A stretch of DNA of 64,000 bases from Aliidiomarina sp. B3213 (GCF_003290085.1 NZ_QMKJ01000002.1:496001-560000); one strand, 5' to 3'; counted from the first letter of the stretch, positions 8,416 through 20,700 are shown. The notes: generated by a model from the sequence alone, not told the origin. A program made the numbers and translations.

Positions 8416-10554
8416 CTATTCTTTAGTGCTGCGAGCAGCAATAATTGCTTCTGCGATGTTGTTCGGAGCTTCTGCATACTTCAAGAACTCCATCGAGTAA
8501 GATGCGCGACCCTGTGTTTGAGAGCGCAAGTCAGTTGCGTAGCCAAACATTTCTGACAACGGAACCATTGCGTTTACAGCTTTCAAACCACCTGGAGCGT
8601 CTTCCATACCTTCGATCATGCCGCGACGACGGTTTAAGTCACCAACTACATCACCCATGAAGTCTTCAGGAGTGATAACTTCAACTTGCATGATAGGTTC
8701 AAGAATTGCTGGTTTCGCTTGCAAGGCACCTTTTTTGAAGCCCATGCTACCCGCGATTTTAAACGCCATCTCGTTCGAGTCAACATCGTGGTATGAACCA
8801 TCGTACAACGTTGCTTTAACGCCAAGTACCGGGAAGCCTGCAAGAACACCGTTCTGCATTTGTTCCTGAATACCTTTGTCTACAGCAGGGATGTACTCTT
8901 TTGGTACAACACCACCTACGATTTCGTTTACGAACTCGTAAGTAGGCGCTTCGTCTTCTTCATCGTCGCTCTCGCCTTGATCAAGGGCTAGAGGTTCAAG
9001 ACGAAGCCATACGTGACCGTACTGACCGCGACCACCTGATTGACGTACGAATTTACCTTCGACTTCAACAGATTGACGGATGCTTTCACGGTACGCTACC
9101 TGCGGCTTACCAACGTTACATTCAACTTTAAATTCACGCTTCATACGGTCAACGATGATATCTAGGTGAAGCTCACCCATACCAGAGATGATCGTTTGGC
9201 CTGACTCTTCGTCAGTTTTAACACGGAAAGACGGATCTTCCGCAGCCAATTTACCAAGCGCGATACCCATTTTCTCTTGGTCAGCCTTAGTTTTAGGCTC
9301 TACCGCTACAGAGATTACAGGCTCTGGGAATTCCATACGCTCTAGAACGATAATACGTTCGTGAGCACATAGCGTGTCACCAGTAGTTACGTCTTTAAGA
9401 CCGATAGCTGCTGCGATGTCACCCGCGCGAACTTCTTTAAGTTCTTCACGGTTGTTTGAGTGCATCTGTACGATACGACCAAAACGCTCTTTCTTCTGCT
9501 TAACAGAGTTATATACAGAATCACCAGCGTTAACTACACCAGAGTAAACACGGAAGAACGTCAACGTACCTACGAACGGGTCAGTTGCGATCTTAAATGC
9601 TAGTGCAGCGAAAGGTTCGTTGTCGTCTGAAGCACAGCTCGCTTCTTCACCATTCTCAAGAACACCACGGATGTCTTTAACTTCCGTAGGAGATGGTAAG
9701 TAGTCGATAACTGCGTCCAATACAGCCTGAACACCTTTGTTCTTAAATGCAGAACCACAAAGAACAGGTACGATTTCGTTACCTAGGGTACGAATACGTA
9801 AGCCTTCTTTGATCTCTTCTTCAGTGAGCTCACCTTCTTCAAGGTATTTGTTCATAAGCTCTTCAGTAGCTTCAGCAGCAGCTTCCACTAGTTCTGAATG
9901 AAGTTCTTCAGCTTCGTCTACAAGGTCAGCTGGAATTTCGTCAAGGGTAAACGTAGTACCTTGGTCTTCTTCGTTCCAGTTGATTGCCTTCATTTTTACA
10001 AGGTCAACAAGCCCTTTGTAGTCGTCTTCAGCTCCGATTGGAATCTGAAGAGGTACAGGGTTAGCTGCCAAGCGCGTTTTCATTTGGTTAACAACGCTCA
10101 TGAAGTCCGCACCCATGCGGTCCATCTTGTTTACGAATACCATGCGAGGTACTTCGTATTTGTTCGCCTGACGCCAAACTGTTTCAGTTTGCGGCTGAAC
10201 ACCAGATGATGCACAAAGTACAACTACCGCACCGTCAAGTACACGTAGTGAACGCTCTACTTCTACAGTAAAGTCAACGTGACCAGGGGTGTCGATGATG
10301 TTGATGCGGTGCTCAGGGAATTGCTGAGCCATACCAGACCAGAAACATGTAGTAGCAGCAGACGTGATGGTGATACCACGCTCTTGTTCCTGCTCCATCC
10401 AGTCCATTGTTGCTGCACCGTCGTGTACCTCACCAATTTTGTGAGAGATACCAGTGTAGAACAATACACGCTCAGTCGTGGTTGTTTTACCTGCGTCTAC
10501 GTGAGCACAGATACCGATATTACGGTAACGCTCAATCGAAGTTTTTCTTGCCAC
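8416..10554 (-). CDS. fusA: Elongation factor G
   Basis: Translocation GTPase, also acting in ribosome recycling. The 712-residue length is slightly above the E. coli 704. Visible motifs: G1 [13 protein letters not shown] near residue 17, switch [21 protein letters not shown], then the domain III-V regions including [14 protein letters not shown] and the late [16 protein letters not shown]. An acidic segment ([10 protein letters not shown]) sits in domain IV, where E. coli has a short neutral loop. This is the canonical third gene of the str operon, 27 nt downstream of rpsG. Start ATG at 10554. Confidence 0.98.
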   Translation of the reverse strand: MARKTSIERYRNIGICAHVDAGKTTTTERVLFYTGISHKIGEVHDGAATMDWMEQEQERGITITSAATTCFWSGMAQQFPEHRINIIDTPGHVDFTVEVERSLRVLDGAVVVLCASSGVQPQTETVWRQANKYEVPRMVFVNKMDRMGADFMSVVNQMKTRLAANPVPLQIPIGAEDDYKGLVDLVKMKAINWNEEDQGTTFTLDEIPADLVDEAEELHSELVEAAAEATEELMNKYLEEGELTEEEIKEGLRIRTLGNEIVPVLCGSAFKNKGVQAVLDAVIDYLPSPTEVKDIRGVLENGEEASCASDDNEPFAALAFKIATDPFVGTLTFFRVYSGVVNAGDSVYNSVKQKKERFGRIVQMHSNNREELKEVRAGDIAAAIGLKDVTTGDTLCAHERIIVLERMEFPEPVISVAVEPKTKADQEKMGIALGKLAAEDPSFRVKTDEESGQTIISGMGELHLDIIVDRMKREFKVECNVGKPQVAYRESIRQSVEVEGKFVRQSGGRGQYGHVWLRLEPLALDQGESDDEEDEAPTYEFVNEIVGGVVPKEYIPAVDKGIQEQMQNGVLAGFPVLGVKATLYDGSYHDVDSNEMAFKIAGSMGFKKGALQAKPAILEPIMQVEVITPEDFMGDVVGDLNRRRGMIEGMEDAPGGLKAVNAMVPLSEMFGYATDLRSQTQGRASYSMEFLKYAEAPNNIAEAIIAARSTKE

Positions 10555-10581
10555 AATACAATCCTCTTAGTTAGAGCGTGA

Positions 10582-11052
10582 TTACCAGCGGTAGTGTGCA
10601 AACGCTTTGTTCGCGTCAGCCATGCGGTGAACATCTTCACGCTTCTTAACTGCAGAACCTTTGTTCTGTGAAGCGTCAAGCATTTCGCCAGCCAAACGGC
10701 CAGCCATTGATTTTTCACCACGAGTACGTGCAGCGTCTACCATCCAGCGCATTGCTAGCGTGTTACGACGTACAGGACGTACTTCTACTGGTACTTGATA
10801 TGTAGAACCACCCACACGGCGAGATTTAACCTCTACCGCAGGACGGATGTTGTCTAGTGCGTCCTCGAATACTTCGAGGTGCTCTTTTCCTGCTTTCTCG
10901 GCCACGATGTCTAAAGCACCGTAAACGATTTTTTCAGCGACTGATTTTTTACCATCAACCATGACAACGTTGATGAACTTAGCCAACAACTCTGATCCGA
11001 ACTTAGGATCTGGAAGGATTTTACGTTGACCTATGACGCGTCTTCTAGGCAT
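10582..11052 (-). CDS. rpsG: 30S ribosomal protein S7
   Basis: Primary 16S rRNA binding protein that nucleates assembly of the 30S head and touches E-site tRNA. It has 156 residues, starting [22 protein letters not shown], a standard S7 N-terminus, with the conserved [22 protein letters not shown] motif in the middle. Second gene of the str operon. The 75-nt gap to rpsL corresponds to the region where S7 binds its own mRNA in E. coli. I did not resolve a matching structure here. Confidence 0.98.
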   Translation of the reverse strand: MPRRRVIGQRKILPDPKFGSELLAKFINVVMVDGKKSVAEKIVYGALDIVAEKAGKEHLEVFEDALDNIRPAVEVKSRRVGGSTYQVPVEVRPVRRNTLAMRWMVDAARTRGEKSMAGRLAGEMLDASQNKGSAVKKREDVHRMADANKAFAHYRW

Positions 11053-11127
11053 TAGATTTCTCCGATATCTTCAGGGTATTACCCAAAACGTTATAATTCA
11101 GTTTGGCCTTACTAGAACGGAGAACCG

Positions 11128-11502
11128 TTAAGATTTAGGCCGTTTCGCGCCGTATTTAGAACGGCCTTGTCTACGGTCATTTACGCCTGCACAGTCAAGT
11201 GCGCCGCGAACCGTGTGATAACGAACACCTGGCAAGTCTTTTACACGACCGCCACGGATAAGTACCACACTGTGCTCTTGCAAGTTATGGCCTTCACCGC
11301 CGATGTATGAAGTTACTTCGTAGCCGTTCGTTAAACGAACACGGCAAACTTTACGAAGTGCTGAGTTTGGTTTCTTAGGAGTGGTGGTGTACACACGAGT
11401 ACAAACACCACGACGTTGTGGGCAAGCCTGAAGCGCGGGGACAGAACTTTTCTCCACCGGCTTTTTGCGTGGCTTACGCACTAATTGGTTAACTGTTGCC
11501 AT
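11128..11502 (-). CDS. rpsL: 30S ribosomal protein S12
   Basis: Decoding-centre protein. The 124-residue length is standard. The loops around the two streptomycin-related lysines are wild type in appearance: [11 protein letters not shown] and [14 protein letters not shown]. The ending [14 protein letters not shown] is typical. It is the first gene of the str operon, and a strong sigma-70-like promoter lies about 160 nt upstream. Start ATG at 11502, preceded by GTGGAGAAACC. Confidence 0.98.
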   Translation of the reverse strand: MATVNQLVRKPRKKPVEKSSVPALQACPQRRGVCTRVYTTTPKKPNSALRKVCRVRLTNGYEVTSYIGGEGHNLQEHSVVLIRGGRVKDLPGVRYHTVRGALDCAGVNDRRQGRSKYGAKRPKS

Positions 11503-11658
11503 GGTTTCTCCACTTTTAACATCAATAATTGCAACAAAAGAGCGGCACTTTCATGAGTTTCCCCATCAAGCGCCACTTCAATGTTTATGCGTGTTTTATG
11601 GTCTCAGTCGCTAAATCGTGACCTAAAACAAACTGTTTCCCCTACTTGGGGAGGGCGA

Positions 11659-11687
11659 ATTTTATAGGTCATTAAATGGACTGTCAA
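11659..11687 (-). promoter_or_regulatory. str operon promoter
   Basis: On the minus strand TTGACA (11682-11687) is followed after exactly 17 nt by TAAAAT (11659-11664), a near-consensus sigma-70 promoter. It faces rpsL and leaves an untranslated leader of about 150 nt, which contains a purine-rich segment and possible hairpins. Confidence 0.85.
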
Positions 11688-11705
11688 GGCGTAACGGCGA
11701 TCTAT

Positions 11706-11749
11706 GCGTTGAGTTACAAGGCTTGGCAATAAAGCTTGTAACTCAACGC
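11706..11749. repeat. 15-bp perfect inverted repeat upstream of str promoter
   Basis: GCGTTGAGTTACAAG at 11706-11720 pairs perfectly with 11735-11749, leaving a 14-nt loop. It lies 17 nt after the stop of the orphan gene and just upstream of the str -35 element. No T run follows in either direction, so it may protect a 3' end or act as an insulator rather than being a standard intrinsic terminator. Confidence 0.75.
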
Positions 11750-11766
11750 TGAGAGGTTTTATTAGA

Positions 11767-12207
11767 TTACTCTTCTATCCGATCATCGAGCGAGGTTCTG
11801 TGGGTACTGACCTGAACATCGATAATTTCGCCATCGGCATTATAAAAAATGATAGTTGTAACAACTACAATCTCAGTGGAAGTTACATAAGTTTCGGTAC
11901 TCACATCTACGGTGCCTGCTCCTGATGATGCAGTCATCAAGTGATCCGTTTGGCCGTAAGCGGAGTCCTCAATTTTTCTCGCATTGCGAGGAATATCAAC
12001 TGGTTCTACGAAAAATATCTCACCCCTATGGTTTAGGGCAACGACCAAATATTGATGTCCAACTCTCACGATTTCCGTGCAATTCAACTGACACTCCAAT
12101 TGCTCAGCAGACAATACACTACGAGTTGGATTAGCTTCAGCGGGCGAGGAGAGAATAAAAGTTGAAATAACGAGTGAAACAAATATTAAAGATTTTAAAA
12201 ATTTCAT
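11767..12207 (-). CDS. Small secreted protein of unknown function between rpoC and rpsL
   Basis: A 146-residue protein with a clear Sec signal peptide: MKFLKSLIFVSLVISTFIL, cleavage expected after SPAEA. The mature part has two close cysteines (CQLNC), then a beta-rich pattern with alternating Thr/Val stretches (STETYVTSTEIVVVTTIIFYN) and an acidic end. I do not recognise the family. It interrupts the usual adjacency of rpoC and the str operon, and has the rpoC terminator upstream and an inverted repeat downstream, so it is a separate transcription unit. Its start codon is directly preceded by a 63-nt heptamer repeat containing the only plausible ribosome binding sites. Confidence 0.75.
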   Translation of the reverse strand: MKFLKSLIFVSLVISTFILSSPAEANPTRSVLSAEQLECQLNCTEIVRVGHQYLVVALNHRGEIFFVEPVDIPRNARKIEDSAYGQTDHLMTASSGAGTVDVSTETYVTSTEIVVVTTIIFYNADGEIIDVQVSTHRTSLDDRIEE

Positions 12208-12270
12208 TTTCCTTTTTCCTTTTTCCTTTTTCCTTTTTCCTTTTTCCTTTTTCTTTTTTCTTTTTTCTTT
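12208..12270. repeat. Heptanucleotide tandem repeat (CCTTTTT)n abutting a start codon
   Basis: Six perfect CCTTTTT units (12211-12252) are followed by three degenerate CTTTTTT-like units. On the coding (minus) strand this reads as AAAAAGG repeats running up to AAAATG of the secreted orphan gene, so each AAGG could serve as a Shine-Dalgarno at 3, 10, 17 nt and further from the ATG. Slippage would change promoter-to-start spacing. Simple-sequence tracts in such positions drive phase variation in other bacteria; here that is inference. Confidence 0.95.
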
Positions 12271-12337
12271 AGAAAATTTGTGGTTATTTTTTATACAACT
12301 TGTATCAGGCTAGCAGTCGATATTTATTTAGGCAATA

Positions 12338-12363
12338 AAAAACCCAGCCGAGGCTGGGTTTTT
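12338..12363 (-). terminator. rpoC intrinsic terminator
   Basis: Stem AACCCAGCC / GGCTGGGTT with a 3-nt loop, flanked by A and T runs, starting about 18 nt beyond the rpoC stop. Read on the minus strand it ends in a T run. It terminates the rplJL-rpoBC transcript. Confidence 0.9.
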
Positions 12364-12381
12364 GTTCGCAATATGAATTGC

Positions 12382-15300
12382 TTAATCGTCTTGCGCTTCG
12401 CTTTCGTCTGAACCTTCGCTTCTGCTTAGTTCTTCAGATAGCTGCTGGGAAGCTTCTTCGGCAGTTACGGTTTGCTCGACCATAGTTTCGCGACGCTTGC
12501 GCAAACGCTCTTGGTGGTAAGCATAACCTGTACCTGCAGGAATCAAACGACCTACGATAACGTTCTCTTTCAGACCACGTAAGTTGTCTTCTTTTCCTTG
12601 TACCGCAGCTTCTGTCAGTACGCGCGTTGTTTCTTGGAACGACGCCGCAGAAATGAACGACTCAGTTGAAAGTGACGCTTTGGTAATACCTAGTAACTGA
12701 CGCTCGAATGTAGCAGGCATTTTGCCAGCAGTTTCTAGCGCACGGTTTACTTCAATTACGTCTGAGTACTCAACCTGTTCACCTTCAAGCAACTGAGAGT
12801 CGCCCGGGCTCATAATAATTACCTTACGCAACATCTGACGTACGATGACTTCGATGTGCTTATCGTTAATTTTTACACCCTGTAAGCGGTAAACTTCTTG
12901 CACTTCGTTAGTGATGTAGTTTGCTACAGCAGACACACCACGTAGACGCAAGATGTCGTGAGGTGCTTCAGGACCGTCGGCAATAACTTCACCTTTGGCA
13001 ACCTGTTCACCTTCGAACACGTTAAGTTGACGCCACTTCGGAATCATCTCTTCGTACTGCTCGCCATCACCTTTAGTGATGATTAAGCGGCGCTTACCTT
13101 TAGTTTCTTTACCGAAGGTAATCGTACCGGTTTCTTCTGCAAGAATTGCAGGTTCTTTCGGCTTACGCGCTTCGAATAAGTCAGCAACACGTGGTAGACC
13201 ACCCGTGATGTCGCGTGTTTTCGAACCTTCTTGAGGGATACGTGCCAACGTGTCACCCACGTTAACCGCTTCACCGTCACCAAGAGATACGATTGCACCA
13301 CCAGGTAGGAAGTACTGCGCTGGCATATCTGTTCCAGCGATGTTTACGTCCTTACCTTTACCATCAACAAGTTTTACAGCCGGACGCATGTCTTTACCAG
13401 CACTGGTACGTTCACCAGTTTCTAGAACAACTACGCTGGTTAAGCCTGTTAGTTCGTCCGTTTGTGTACGCATGGTCACACCGTCGATCATGTCGACAAA
13501 TTTAATCTTACCTTTTACTTCGGTAATGATTGGGTGTGTATGCGGGTCCCAGTTCGCTACGATTTCGCCAGCTTCTACTTCAGCTTCATCACGCTTCTTC
13601 AACACCGCACCGTAAGGCACTTTGTAGCGCTCGCGCTCTGCACCGTGTTGGTCAATAAGCGTTAGCTCTGCTGAACGTGAAGTAATGACTAAGTGCTTGT
13701 CTGAGTTTTCAACGTGCTTCGCGTTATGTAGCTTGATGCTACCCGCGTTTTTCACTTGAACACTATTTTCAGCTGACGCACGAGATGCCGCACCACCGAT
13801 GTGGAACGTACGCATCGTTAACTGTGTACCTGGTTCACCGATTGACTGTGCAGCAATAACACCTACCGACTCACCGTCGTTCACTAAGTGTCCGCGTGCA
13901 AGGTCACGGCCATAACAGTGTGAACACACACCATGTAGAGACTCACAGGTAATTACAGAACGAACTTTAACTTCGTCCACTGAGTTCTCTTCAAGAACGT
14001 CACACCATTTTTCGTCAAGCATTGTGTTACGTGCAACCAATACTTCTTCAGTACCTGGCTTCATCACGTCTTCACAAACAACACGTCCGAGAACACGCTC
14101 ACGTAATGGTTCTACAACGTCACCACCTTCAATCAATGGCTTCACTGACAACCCATCGAACGTGCCACAGTCAGACTCGCTCACAACTAAATCTTGAGCA
14201 ACGTCTACTAGACGACGTGTTAGGTAACCTGAGTTCGCTGTCTTCAATGCGGTATCCGCCAAACCTTTACGCGCACCGTGCGTAGAGATGAAGTACTGAA
14301 GTACGTTCAAACCTTCACGGAAGTTCGCAACGATTGGGGTTTCGATGATTGAGCCGTCTGGCTTAGCCATCAAACCACGCATACCCGCTAGCTGACGAAT
14401 CTGTGCAGGTGAACCACGCGCTCCAGAGTCCGCCATCATGAATACTGAGTTAAATGCTTTTTGCTCTTCTTGCTCGCCCTTCGCATTCACTACAGTTTCT
14501 TTCGACAGGTTCTCCATCATGGCCTTAGAAACTTTTTCGTTCGCTGTAGACCAGATATCGATAACTTTGTTGTATTTCTCGCCCGCAGTTACCAAGCCTT
14601 GCTCAAACTGTTCTTGAATTTCAGCAACTTGGTTTTCTGCGTCTTCGATGATTTCTGCTTTCGCTGCTGGGATTTCCATGTCGTTGATACCAACAGAAGC
14701 ACCTGAAATCATTGCGAAATGGAAACCGGTGTACATCAATTGGTCAGCGAAGATAACTGTTGGCTTCAAGCCACAGTCGCGGTAACAGCGGTTCAACAAA
14801 CGTGAAATCTGCTTTTTACCCATATCTTGGTTAATCAACTCGAAAGGCATGCCTTCAGGCATGATTAAAGAGAAGATTGCGCGACCTACCGTTGTTTCAA
14901 CGATATGCGTTTCGCGAACCAAGTTACCTTCTTCGTCTAGGCGAGAGTCGTTAATACGCACCTTCACGCGTGAGTGAAGCTCTGCCTGGCCAGCACGATA
15001 TGCTTTTTCGGCTTCTTTAGGGCTCTTAAATACCATGCCCTCGCCTTTTCCGTTTACCTTCTCGCGTGTCATGTAGTACACACCCAAGACAACGTCTTGT
15101 GAAGGAACGATAATTGGCTCACCACTTGCTGGTGAAAGAATGTTGTTCGTTGACATCATCAACGCACGTGCTTCCATTTGCGCTTCAAGCGTTAATGGAA
15201 CGTGAACAGCCATTTGGTCACCGTCGAAGTCGGCGTTATATGCCGCACACACTAGTGGGTGCAACTGAATCGCTTTACCTTCGATAAGCACCGGTTCAAA

Positions 15301-16608
15301 CGCTTGGATACCCAAACGGTGAAGTGTTGGTGCACGGTTTAGTAGTACTGGGTGTTCGCGAATTACTTCGTCTAGGATATCCCAAACTTCAGCAGTTTCA
15401 CGCTCTACCATTTTCTTCGCAGCTTTAATGGTGGTCGCTAAACCGCGTCCTTCTAGCTTGCCGTAGATAAATGGTTTGAATAGCTCAAGTGCCATCTTCT
15501 TAGGAAGACCACACTGGTGTAAGCGTAACTTAGGACCAACTGTGATTACAGAACGGCCAGAGTAGTCAACGCGCTTACCAAGTAGGTTCTGACGGAAACG
15601 ACCTTGCTTACCTTTGATCATGTCAGCCAAAGATTTCAATGGACGCTTGTTAGAACCCGTAATTGCACGACCACGACGACCGTTGTCTAGCAACGCATCA
15701 ACCGCTTCTTGTAACATACGTTTTTCGTTGCGCACGATGATGTCTGGCGCAGCAAGGTCAAGTAGACGCTTCAAACGGTTATTACGGTTGATTACACGAC
15801 GGTATAGGTCGTTTAAGTCAGAGGTCGCAAAACGACCACCGTCTAGTGGTACAAGCGGACGTAAATCTGGTGGAAGCACTGGTAATACGCGCAAGATCAT
15901 CCACTCAGGTTTGTTTCCTGAGAAGTGGAATGACTCAAGCAATTTCAAGCGCTTGCTGATCTTCTTACGCTTAGTTTCAGAGTTAGTTTCTGGCAACTCT
16001 TCACGCATAGAGCGGATTTCAGCTTCAAGGTCGATAGCACGTAATAAATGAAGTACAGCTTCTGCACCCATTTTCGCTTCGAACTCGTCGCCGTGCTCTT
16101 CTAGTGCGTCTAAGTATTCTTCTTCAGACAACAATGAACCAACTTCTAGTGAAGTTAGGCCAGCGTCTATAACCACATAAGATTCGAAGTAAAGAATACG
16201 CTCGATATCCCGAAGCGTCATGTCCATCATCAAACCGATACGGCTTGGTAATGACTTCAAGAACCAAATGTGTGCAACCGGGCTTGCGAGTTCAATATGA
16301 CCCATGCGCTCACGGCGAACTTTAGTCAATGTAACTTCAACGCCACATTTCTCACAGATCACACCACGATGCTTCAAACGCTTGTATTTACCACACAAGC
16401 ACTCGTAGTCTTTGACCGGACCAAAGATACGCGCACAGAAAAGACCGTCACGTTCTGGCTTGAACGTACGGTAATTGATGGTTTCTGGCTTCTTCACTTC
16501 ACCAAAAGACCAGCTTCGGATTTGGTCTGGAGACGCCAAACCAATACGAATGCGGTCAAATTCATCACCATCTTTTGTCGGCTTCAAAAGCTTTAATAAA
16601 TCTTTCAC
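12382..16608 (-). CDS. rpoC: RNA polymerase subunit beta-prime
   Basis: Catalytic subunit of RNA polymerase. The 1408 residues match the gammaproteobacterial length (E. coli 1407). The N-terminal zinc site [19 protein letters not shown] is present (four Cys), as are the active-site metal loop [12 protein letters not shown], the bridge-helix and trigger-loop regions ([19 protein letters not shown]), and the second zinc cluster near [19 protein letters not shown]. The C-terminus is acidic. It lies 63 nt after rpoB with a hairpin between them. Start ATG at 16608 with AGGAGATGAA-type spacing. Confidence 0.99.
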   Translation of the reverse strand: MKDLLKLLKPTKDGDEFDRIRIGLASPDQIRSWSFGEVKKPETINYRTFKPERDGLFCARIFGPVKDYECLCGKYKRLKHRGVICEKCGVEVTLTKVRRERMGHIELASPVAHIWFLKSLPSRIGLMMDMTLRDIERILYFESYVVIDAGLTSLEVGSLLSEEEYLDALEEHGDEFEAKMGAEAVLHLLRAIDLEAEIRSMREELPETNSETKRKKISKRLKLLESFHFSGNKPEWMILRVLPVLPPDLRPLVPLDGGRFATSDLNDLYRRVINRNNRLKRLLDLAAPDIIVRNEKRMLQEAVDALLDNGRRGRAITGSNKRPLKSLADMIKGKQGRFRQNLLGKRVDYSGRSVITVGPKLRLHQCGLPKKMALELFKPFIYGKLEGRGLATTIKAAKKMVERETAEVWDILDEVIREHPVLLNRAPTLHRLGIQAFEPVLIEGKAIQLHPLVCAAYNADFDGDQMAVHVPLTLEAQMEARALMMSTNNILSPASGEPIIVPSQDVVLGVYYMTREKVNGKGEGMVFKSPKEAEKAYRAGQAELHSRVKVRINDSRLDEEGNLVRETHIVETTVGRAIFSLIMPEGMPFELINQDMGKKQISRLLNRCYRDCGLKPTVIFADQLMYTGFHFAMISGASVGINDMEIPAAKAEIIEDAENQVAEIQEQFEQGLVTAGEKYNKVIDIWSTANEKVSKAMMENLSKETVVNAKGEQEEQKAFNSVFMMADSGARGSPAQIRQLAGMRGLMAKPDGSIIETPIVANFREGLNVLQYFISTHGARKGLADTALKTANSGYLTRRLVDVAQDLVVSESDCGTFDGLSVKPLIEGGDVVEPLRERVLGRVVCEDVMKPGTEEVLVARNTMLDEKWCDVLEENSVDEVKVRSVITCESLHGVCSHCYGRDLARGHLVNDGESVGVIAAQSIGEPGTQLTMRTFHIGGAASRASAENSVQVKNAGSIKLHNAKHVENSDKHLVITSRSAELTLIDQHGAERERYKVPYGAVLKKRDEAEVEAGEIVANWDPHTHPIITEVKGKIKFVDMIDGVTMRTQTDELTGLTSVVVLETGERTSAGKDMRPAVKLVDGKGKDVNIAGTDMPAQYFLPGGAIVSLGDGEAVNVGDTLARIPQEGSKTRDITGGLPRVADLFEARKPKEPAILAEETGTITFGKETKGKRRLIITKGDGEQYEEMIPKWRQLNVFEGEQVAKGEVIADGPEAPHDILRLRGVSAVANYITNEVQEVYRLQGVKINDKHIEVIVRQMLRKVIIMSPGDSQLLEGEQVEYSDVIEVNRALETAGKMPATFERQLLGITKASLSTESFISAASFQETTRVLTEAAVQGKEDNLRGLKENVIVGRLIPAGTGYAYHQERLRKRRETMVEQTVTAEEASQQLSEELSRSEGSDESEAQDD

Positions 16609-16638
16609 GTTTCATCTCCTGTCGGAGTTAAGTCTTGC

Positions 16639-16660
16639 TAGGAGCCCCGCAGGGCTCCTA
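16639..16660. repeat. rpoB-rpoC intercistronic hairpin
   Basis: A perfect 9-bp stem (TAGGAGCCC / GGGCTCCTA) with a 4-nt loop in the 63-nt gap. No T run follows on the minus strand, so it is unlikely to be a terminator. It may be an RNA processing or stability element. Confidence 0.75.
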
Positions 16661-16671
16661 CCCCGGGGTCT

Positions 16672-19600
16672 TTAATCGTCTTCCAGCTCGATATTGATAC
16701 CGAGAGAGCGAATTTCTTTCAACAATACGTTGAACGACTCCGGCATACCTGGATCCATCTGATGGTTACCATCAACAATGTTCTTGTACATCTTCGTACG
16801 GCCGTTGACGTCGTCTGATTTCACCGTCAGCATTTCTTGCAACGTGTACGCTGCGCCGTATGCTTCAAGTGCCCAAACTTCCATCTCACCGAAACGCTGA
16901 CCACCGAACTGAGCTTTACCACCCAATGGCTGTTGCGTTACGAGGCTGTAAGAACCTGTTGAACGAGCATGCATTTTGTCGTCTACCAAGTGGTTCAGTT
17001 TCAGCATGTACATGTAACCCACCGTAACTGGACGCTCGAAAGAGTCACCGGTACGGCCGTCAAACAATGTAATCTGACCTGAACGTGGTAGGTCTGCTAG
17101 CTCTAGCAAGCCTTTAATTTCTTCCTCTACAGCACCGTCGAATACTGGCGTTGCAATTGGAAGACCTTTCTTCAAGTTTCCAGCTAAACGTAATACTTCT
17201 TCGTCGCTGAAATCTTTAATATTAACTTGCTGACGACCACTTCCGAGGTCGTAAACTTTCTGTAGGAACTCACGTACAGACTTCACTTTTTCTTGTGCTT
17301 CAAGCATGTGCTCGATCTTACGACCGATACCGCGAGCAGCTGCACCAAGGTGCGTTTCAAGAATCTGACCGACGTTCATACGAGACGGTACACCTAGTGG
17401 GTTCAATACGATATCCACTGGCTCACCGTTTTCGTCGTAAGGCATATCTTCTACAGGAACGATTGTAGAGATAACACCTTTGTTCCCGTGACGACCTGCC
17501 ATTTTGTCACCAGGCTGAATGCGACGTTTAACCGCTAGGTAAACTTTCACAATTTTCAGTACGCCAGGCTGTAGGTCATCACCTTGAGTGATTTTGCGAC
17601 GCTTCGCTTCATAACGCTTGTCGTAGTCGTCACGAATGTCCGCGTGCTGAGCAGCAAGTTGCTCAAGATCTTGTTGAGCGTCTTCGCTCTTCAAGTTCTG
17701 TGTTAGCCATTTTGGGCGATCAAGTGCAGCAAGTTTCGACTCATCAAAACCGTTTGCAAGCAACAAGCTACGAACACGAGTGAAGATACCTTCTTCAAGA
17801 ATCTTGAACTCGTCAGTTAAGTCTTTCTTAACTTGCTCAAGTTGCATTGCTTCAATGTCTAACGCACGTTTGTCTTTCTCGATACCGTCGCGAGTAAATA
17901 CTTGTACGTCGATAACCGTACCATTTACACCATTTGGTACACGCAAAGAGCTGTCTTTAACGTCTGACGCTTTCTCACCAAAGATTGCACGTAGTAGCTT
18001 CTCTTCAGGTGTAAGTTGCGTTTCACCTTTAGGTGTAACTTTACCTACAAGGATGTCGCCGCCATTCACTTCAGCACCGATGTAAACAACACCAGATTCG
18101 TCCAGCTTGCTCAATGCAGACTCACCCACGTTTGGAATATCTGAAGTTACTTCTTCAGAACCAAGTTTGGTGTCACGTGCAATACAGCTTAACTCTTGAA
18201 TGTGAATCGTGGTTAAACGGTCTTCTTGAACTACGCGTTCACTAATAAGGATTGAATCCTCAAAGTTATAACCATTCCAAGGCATGAACGCTACGCGCAT
18301 GTTTTGACCAAGCGCTAGTTCACCCATGTCCGTAGAAGGACCGTCTGCAAGTACGTCGCCACGTTGCACTGGCTCGCCACTGCGAACGTTAGGAATTTGG
18401 TTAATACACGTGTTCTGGTTAGAACGTGTGTACTTAGTCAGGTTGTAAATGTCGATACCCGCTTCTCCAGGTACCATTTCTTCTTCATTTACACGAACAA
18501 CGATACGCGCCGCGTCAACGAAATCTACAACACCGCCGCGTTTAGCAACAACAGTTACACCTGAGTCAACCGCTACTGTGCGCTCGATACCCGTACCTAC
18601 TAGAGGTTTGTCTGCGCGCAAGCTTGGTACTGCTTGACGTTGCATGTTCGAGCCCATCAATGCACGGTTGGCGTCATCGTGTTCTAGGAACGGAATCAAG
18701 CTCGCTGCAACCGATACGATTTGCTGCGGTGAAACGTCCATGAACTGAATTTCGCTACGGTTCATTAACGTGAATTCGTTGTTGAAACGACAAGGTACTA
18801 ATTCTTCAACGATCTCGCCTTTGTCGTTCAATTCGATGTTCGCCTGTGCGATTGCGAATTTACCTTCTTCAATCGCAGACAAATAATCAACGTCGTCGGT
18901 AACCACACCGTCAACAACCTTACGATAAGGTGTTTCTAGGAAACCATACTCATTGGTACGTGAGAACGTAGACAAAGAGTTGATTAGACCGATGTTCGGA
19001 CCTTCCGGTGTTTCAATCGGACATAGGCGACCGTAGTGTGTTGGGTGTACGTCACGTACTTCGAAGCCTGCACGCTCACGTGTTAAACCACCCGGACCTA
19101 ATGCAGAAATACGACGCTTGTGCGTAACTTCTGAAAGCGGGTTGTTTTGGTCCATGAACTGAGACAATTGGCTTGAACCAAAGAACTCTTTAACCGCAGC
19201 TGAAATAGGCTTCGCGTTAATTAGGTCTTGCGGCATGATGCTGTCTAAGTCACCTTGACTTAAACGCTCTTTCACAGCGCGCTCTACACGAACTAGGCCA
19301 ACACGGAATTGGTTCTCTGCCATTTCGCCTACTGAACGAATACGGCGGTTACCCAAGTGGTCAATGTCATCCACTACATCGATACCGTTACGGATTTCGA
19401 TAAGCTTCTTCATGACATCAACGATATCTTCTTTCGCTAATGTGCCAGCACCTGTTTGTTCGTCACGACCTAAACGGCGGTTGAACTTCATGCGACCTAC
19501 TGTAGACAAGTCATAGCGGTCGTCTGTGAAGAACAAGTTTTCAAACAAGCTTTCTGCTGCGTCTTTAGTTGGCGGCTCGCCCGGACGCATCATGCGGTAA

Positions 19601-20700
19601 ATTTCAACTAACGCTTCTAACTTGTTGGTAGTTGAGTCAATACGCATGGTTTCGCTGATGTAAGGACCATGGTCTAGGTCGTTTACAAACAACGTTTCAA
19701 ATTTCTTAAAGCCAGCTTCACGCAGTTCCGCAAGTAGCTCTAATGTGAGCAAGCTGTTCGCAGGCGCTACAACTTCACCTGTCTTCTTGTTCACATAATC
19801 TTTCGCAAGTACTTTGTCGACCAAGTAATCTACTGGTACTTCCATTTCCTTGATTTTTAAGTCGCCTATCTGCTTGATGTGACGCGCCGTTACACGACGG
19901 CCTTTTTCAACGATCACATCACCGTCTGGGCTCTTAATCTCGAACAATGCAGTTTCACCACGAAGACGCTCTGGAACCAGTTCCATGAAGATCTTGTCGC
20001 GGCGTACTTCGAATTTTGTAGTTTCGAAGAACATTTCGAGAATTTGCTCGTCGTTGAACTCAAGTGCGCGCAAAATAATAGTTGCAGGCAATTTACGACG
20101 GCGATCGATACGCACGAATACGTTGTCTTTCGGGTCAAACTCGAAGTCGAGCCATGAACCACGGTAAGGGATAACGCGTGCGTTATATAAAACTTTACCT
20201 GAAGAGTGTGTTTTACCACGGTCGTGGTCAAAGAACACACCAGGTGAGCGGTGTAGCTGAGAAACGATAACACGCTCTGTACCATTAATAACAAAGGTAC
20301 CGTTTTCAGTCATGAGCGGAATTTCGCCCATGTACACTTCTTGTTCTTTAATGTTTTTAACGGTGCCTGCCGGCGCGTCTTTGTCATAGATAACAAGACG
20401 TAAAGTTACGCGCAAAGGAGCAGAATATGTAACACCGCGAATTTGACATTCATTAACATCAAAAACAGGCTCTCCAAGGCGATAGCTGACGTATTGCAGC
20501 TCGGTGTTGCCGGAGTAGCTTGCAATAGGGAATACCGAACTAAACGCTGCTTCTAAGCCATATTGGCCTTCGTCGTCTGGTTCAATAAACTTCTTAAATG
20601 AGTCAAGCTGTGTTGAGAGCAAATACGGAACTTCTAGTACGTGGGGACGTTTCCCGAAGTCCTTACGAATACGTTTTTTTTCAGAGTAGGAGTACGCCAT
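16672..20700 (-). CDS. rpoB: RNA polymerase subunit beta
   Basis: Forms half of the RNA polymerase catalytic cleft. Its 1342 residues equal the E. coli length. The rifampicin-pocket region ([17 protein letters not shown], then [13 protein letters not shown]) has the wild-type residues. Also visible are [13 protein letters not shown], with the active-site lysine and histidine region, and a C-terminal [19 protein letters not shown]. The ATG at 20700 follows GAGGAACCCC. It is transcribed from rplL through an attenuating hairpin in the 208-nt leader. Confidence 0.99.
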   Translation of the reverse strand: MAYSYSEKKRIRKDFGKRPHVLEVPYLLSTQLDSFKKFIEPDDEGQYGLEAAFSSVFPIASYSGNTELQYVSYRLGEPVFDVNECQIRGVTYSAPLRVTLRLVIYDKDAPAGTVKNIKEQEVYMGEIPLMTENGTFVINGTERVIVSQLHRSPGVFFDHDRGKTHSSGKVLYNARVIPYRGSWLDFEFDPKDNVFVRIDRRRKLPATIILRALEFNDEQILEMFFETTKFEVRRDKIFMELVPERLRGETALFEIKSPDGDVIVEKGRRVTARHIKQIGDLKIKEMEVPVDYLVDKVLAKDYVNKKTGEVVAPANSLLTLELLAELREAGFKKFETLFVNDLDHGPYISETMRIDSTTNKLEALVEIYRMMRPGEPPTKDAAESLFENLFFTDDRYDLSTVGRMKFNRRLGRDEQTGAGTLAKEDIVDVMKKLIEIRNGIDVVDDIDHLGNRRIRSVGEMAENQFRVGLVRVERAVKERLSQGDLDSIMPQDLINAKPISAAVKEFFGSSQLSQFMDQNNPLSEVTHKRRISALGPGGLTRERAGFEVRDVHPTHYGRLCPIETPEGPNIGLINSLSTFSRTNEYGFLETPYRKVVDGVVTDDVDYLSAIEEGKFAIAQANIELNDKGEIVEELVPCRFNNEFTLMNRSEIQFMDVSPQQIVSVAASLIPFLEHDDANRALMGSNMQRQAVPSLRADKPLVGTGIERTVAVDSGVTVVAKRGGVVDFVDAARIVVRVNEEEMVPGEAGIDIYNLTKYTRSNQNTCINQIPNVRSGEPVQRGDVLADGPSTDMGELALGQNMRVAFMPWNGYNFEDSILISERVVQEDRLTTIHIQELSCIARDTKLGSEEVTSDIPNVGESALSKLDESGVVYIGAEVNGGDILVGKVTPKGETQLTPEEKLLRAIFGEKASDVKDSSLRVPNGVNGTVIDVQVFTRDGIEKDKRALDIEAMQLEQVKKDLTDEFKILEEGIFTRVRSLLLANGFDESKLAALDRPKWLTQNLKSEDAQQDLEQLAAQHADIRDDYDKRYEAKRRKITQGDDLQPGVLKIVKVYLAVKRRIQPGDKMAGRHGNKGVISTIVPVEDMPYDENGEPVDIVLNPLGVPSRMNVGQILETHLGAAARGIGRKIEHMLEAQEKVKSVREFLQKVYDLGSGRQQVNIKDFSDEEVLRLAGNLKKGLPIATPVFDGAVEEEIKGLLELADLPRSGQITLFDGRTGDSFERPVTVGYMYMLKLNHLVDDKMHARSTGSYSLVTQQPLGGKAQFGGQRFGEMEVWALEAYGAAYTLQEMLTVKSDDVNGRTKMYKNIVDGNHQMDPGMPESFNVLLKEIRSLGINIELEDD

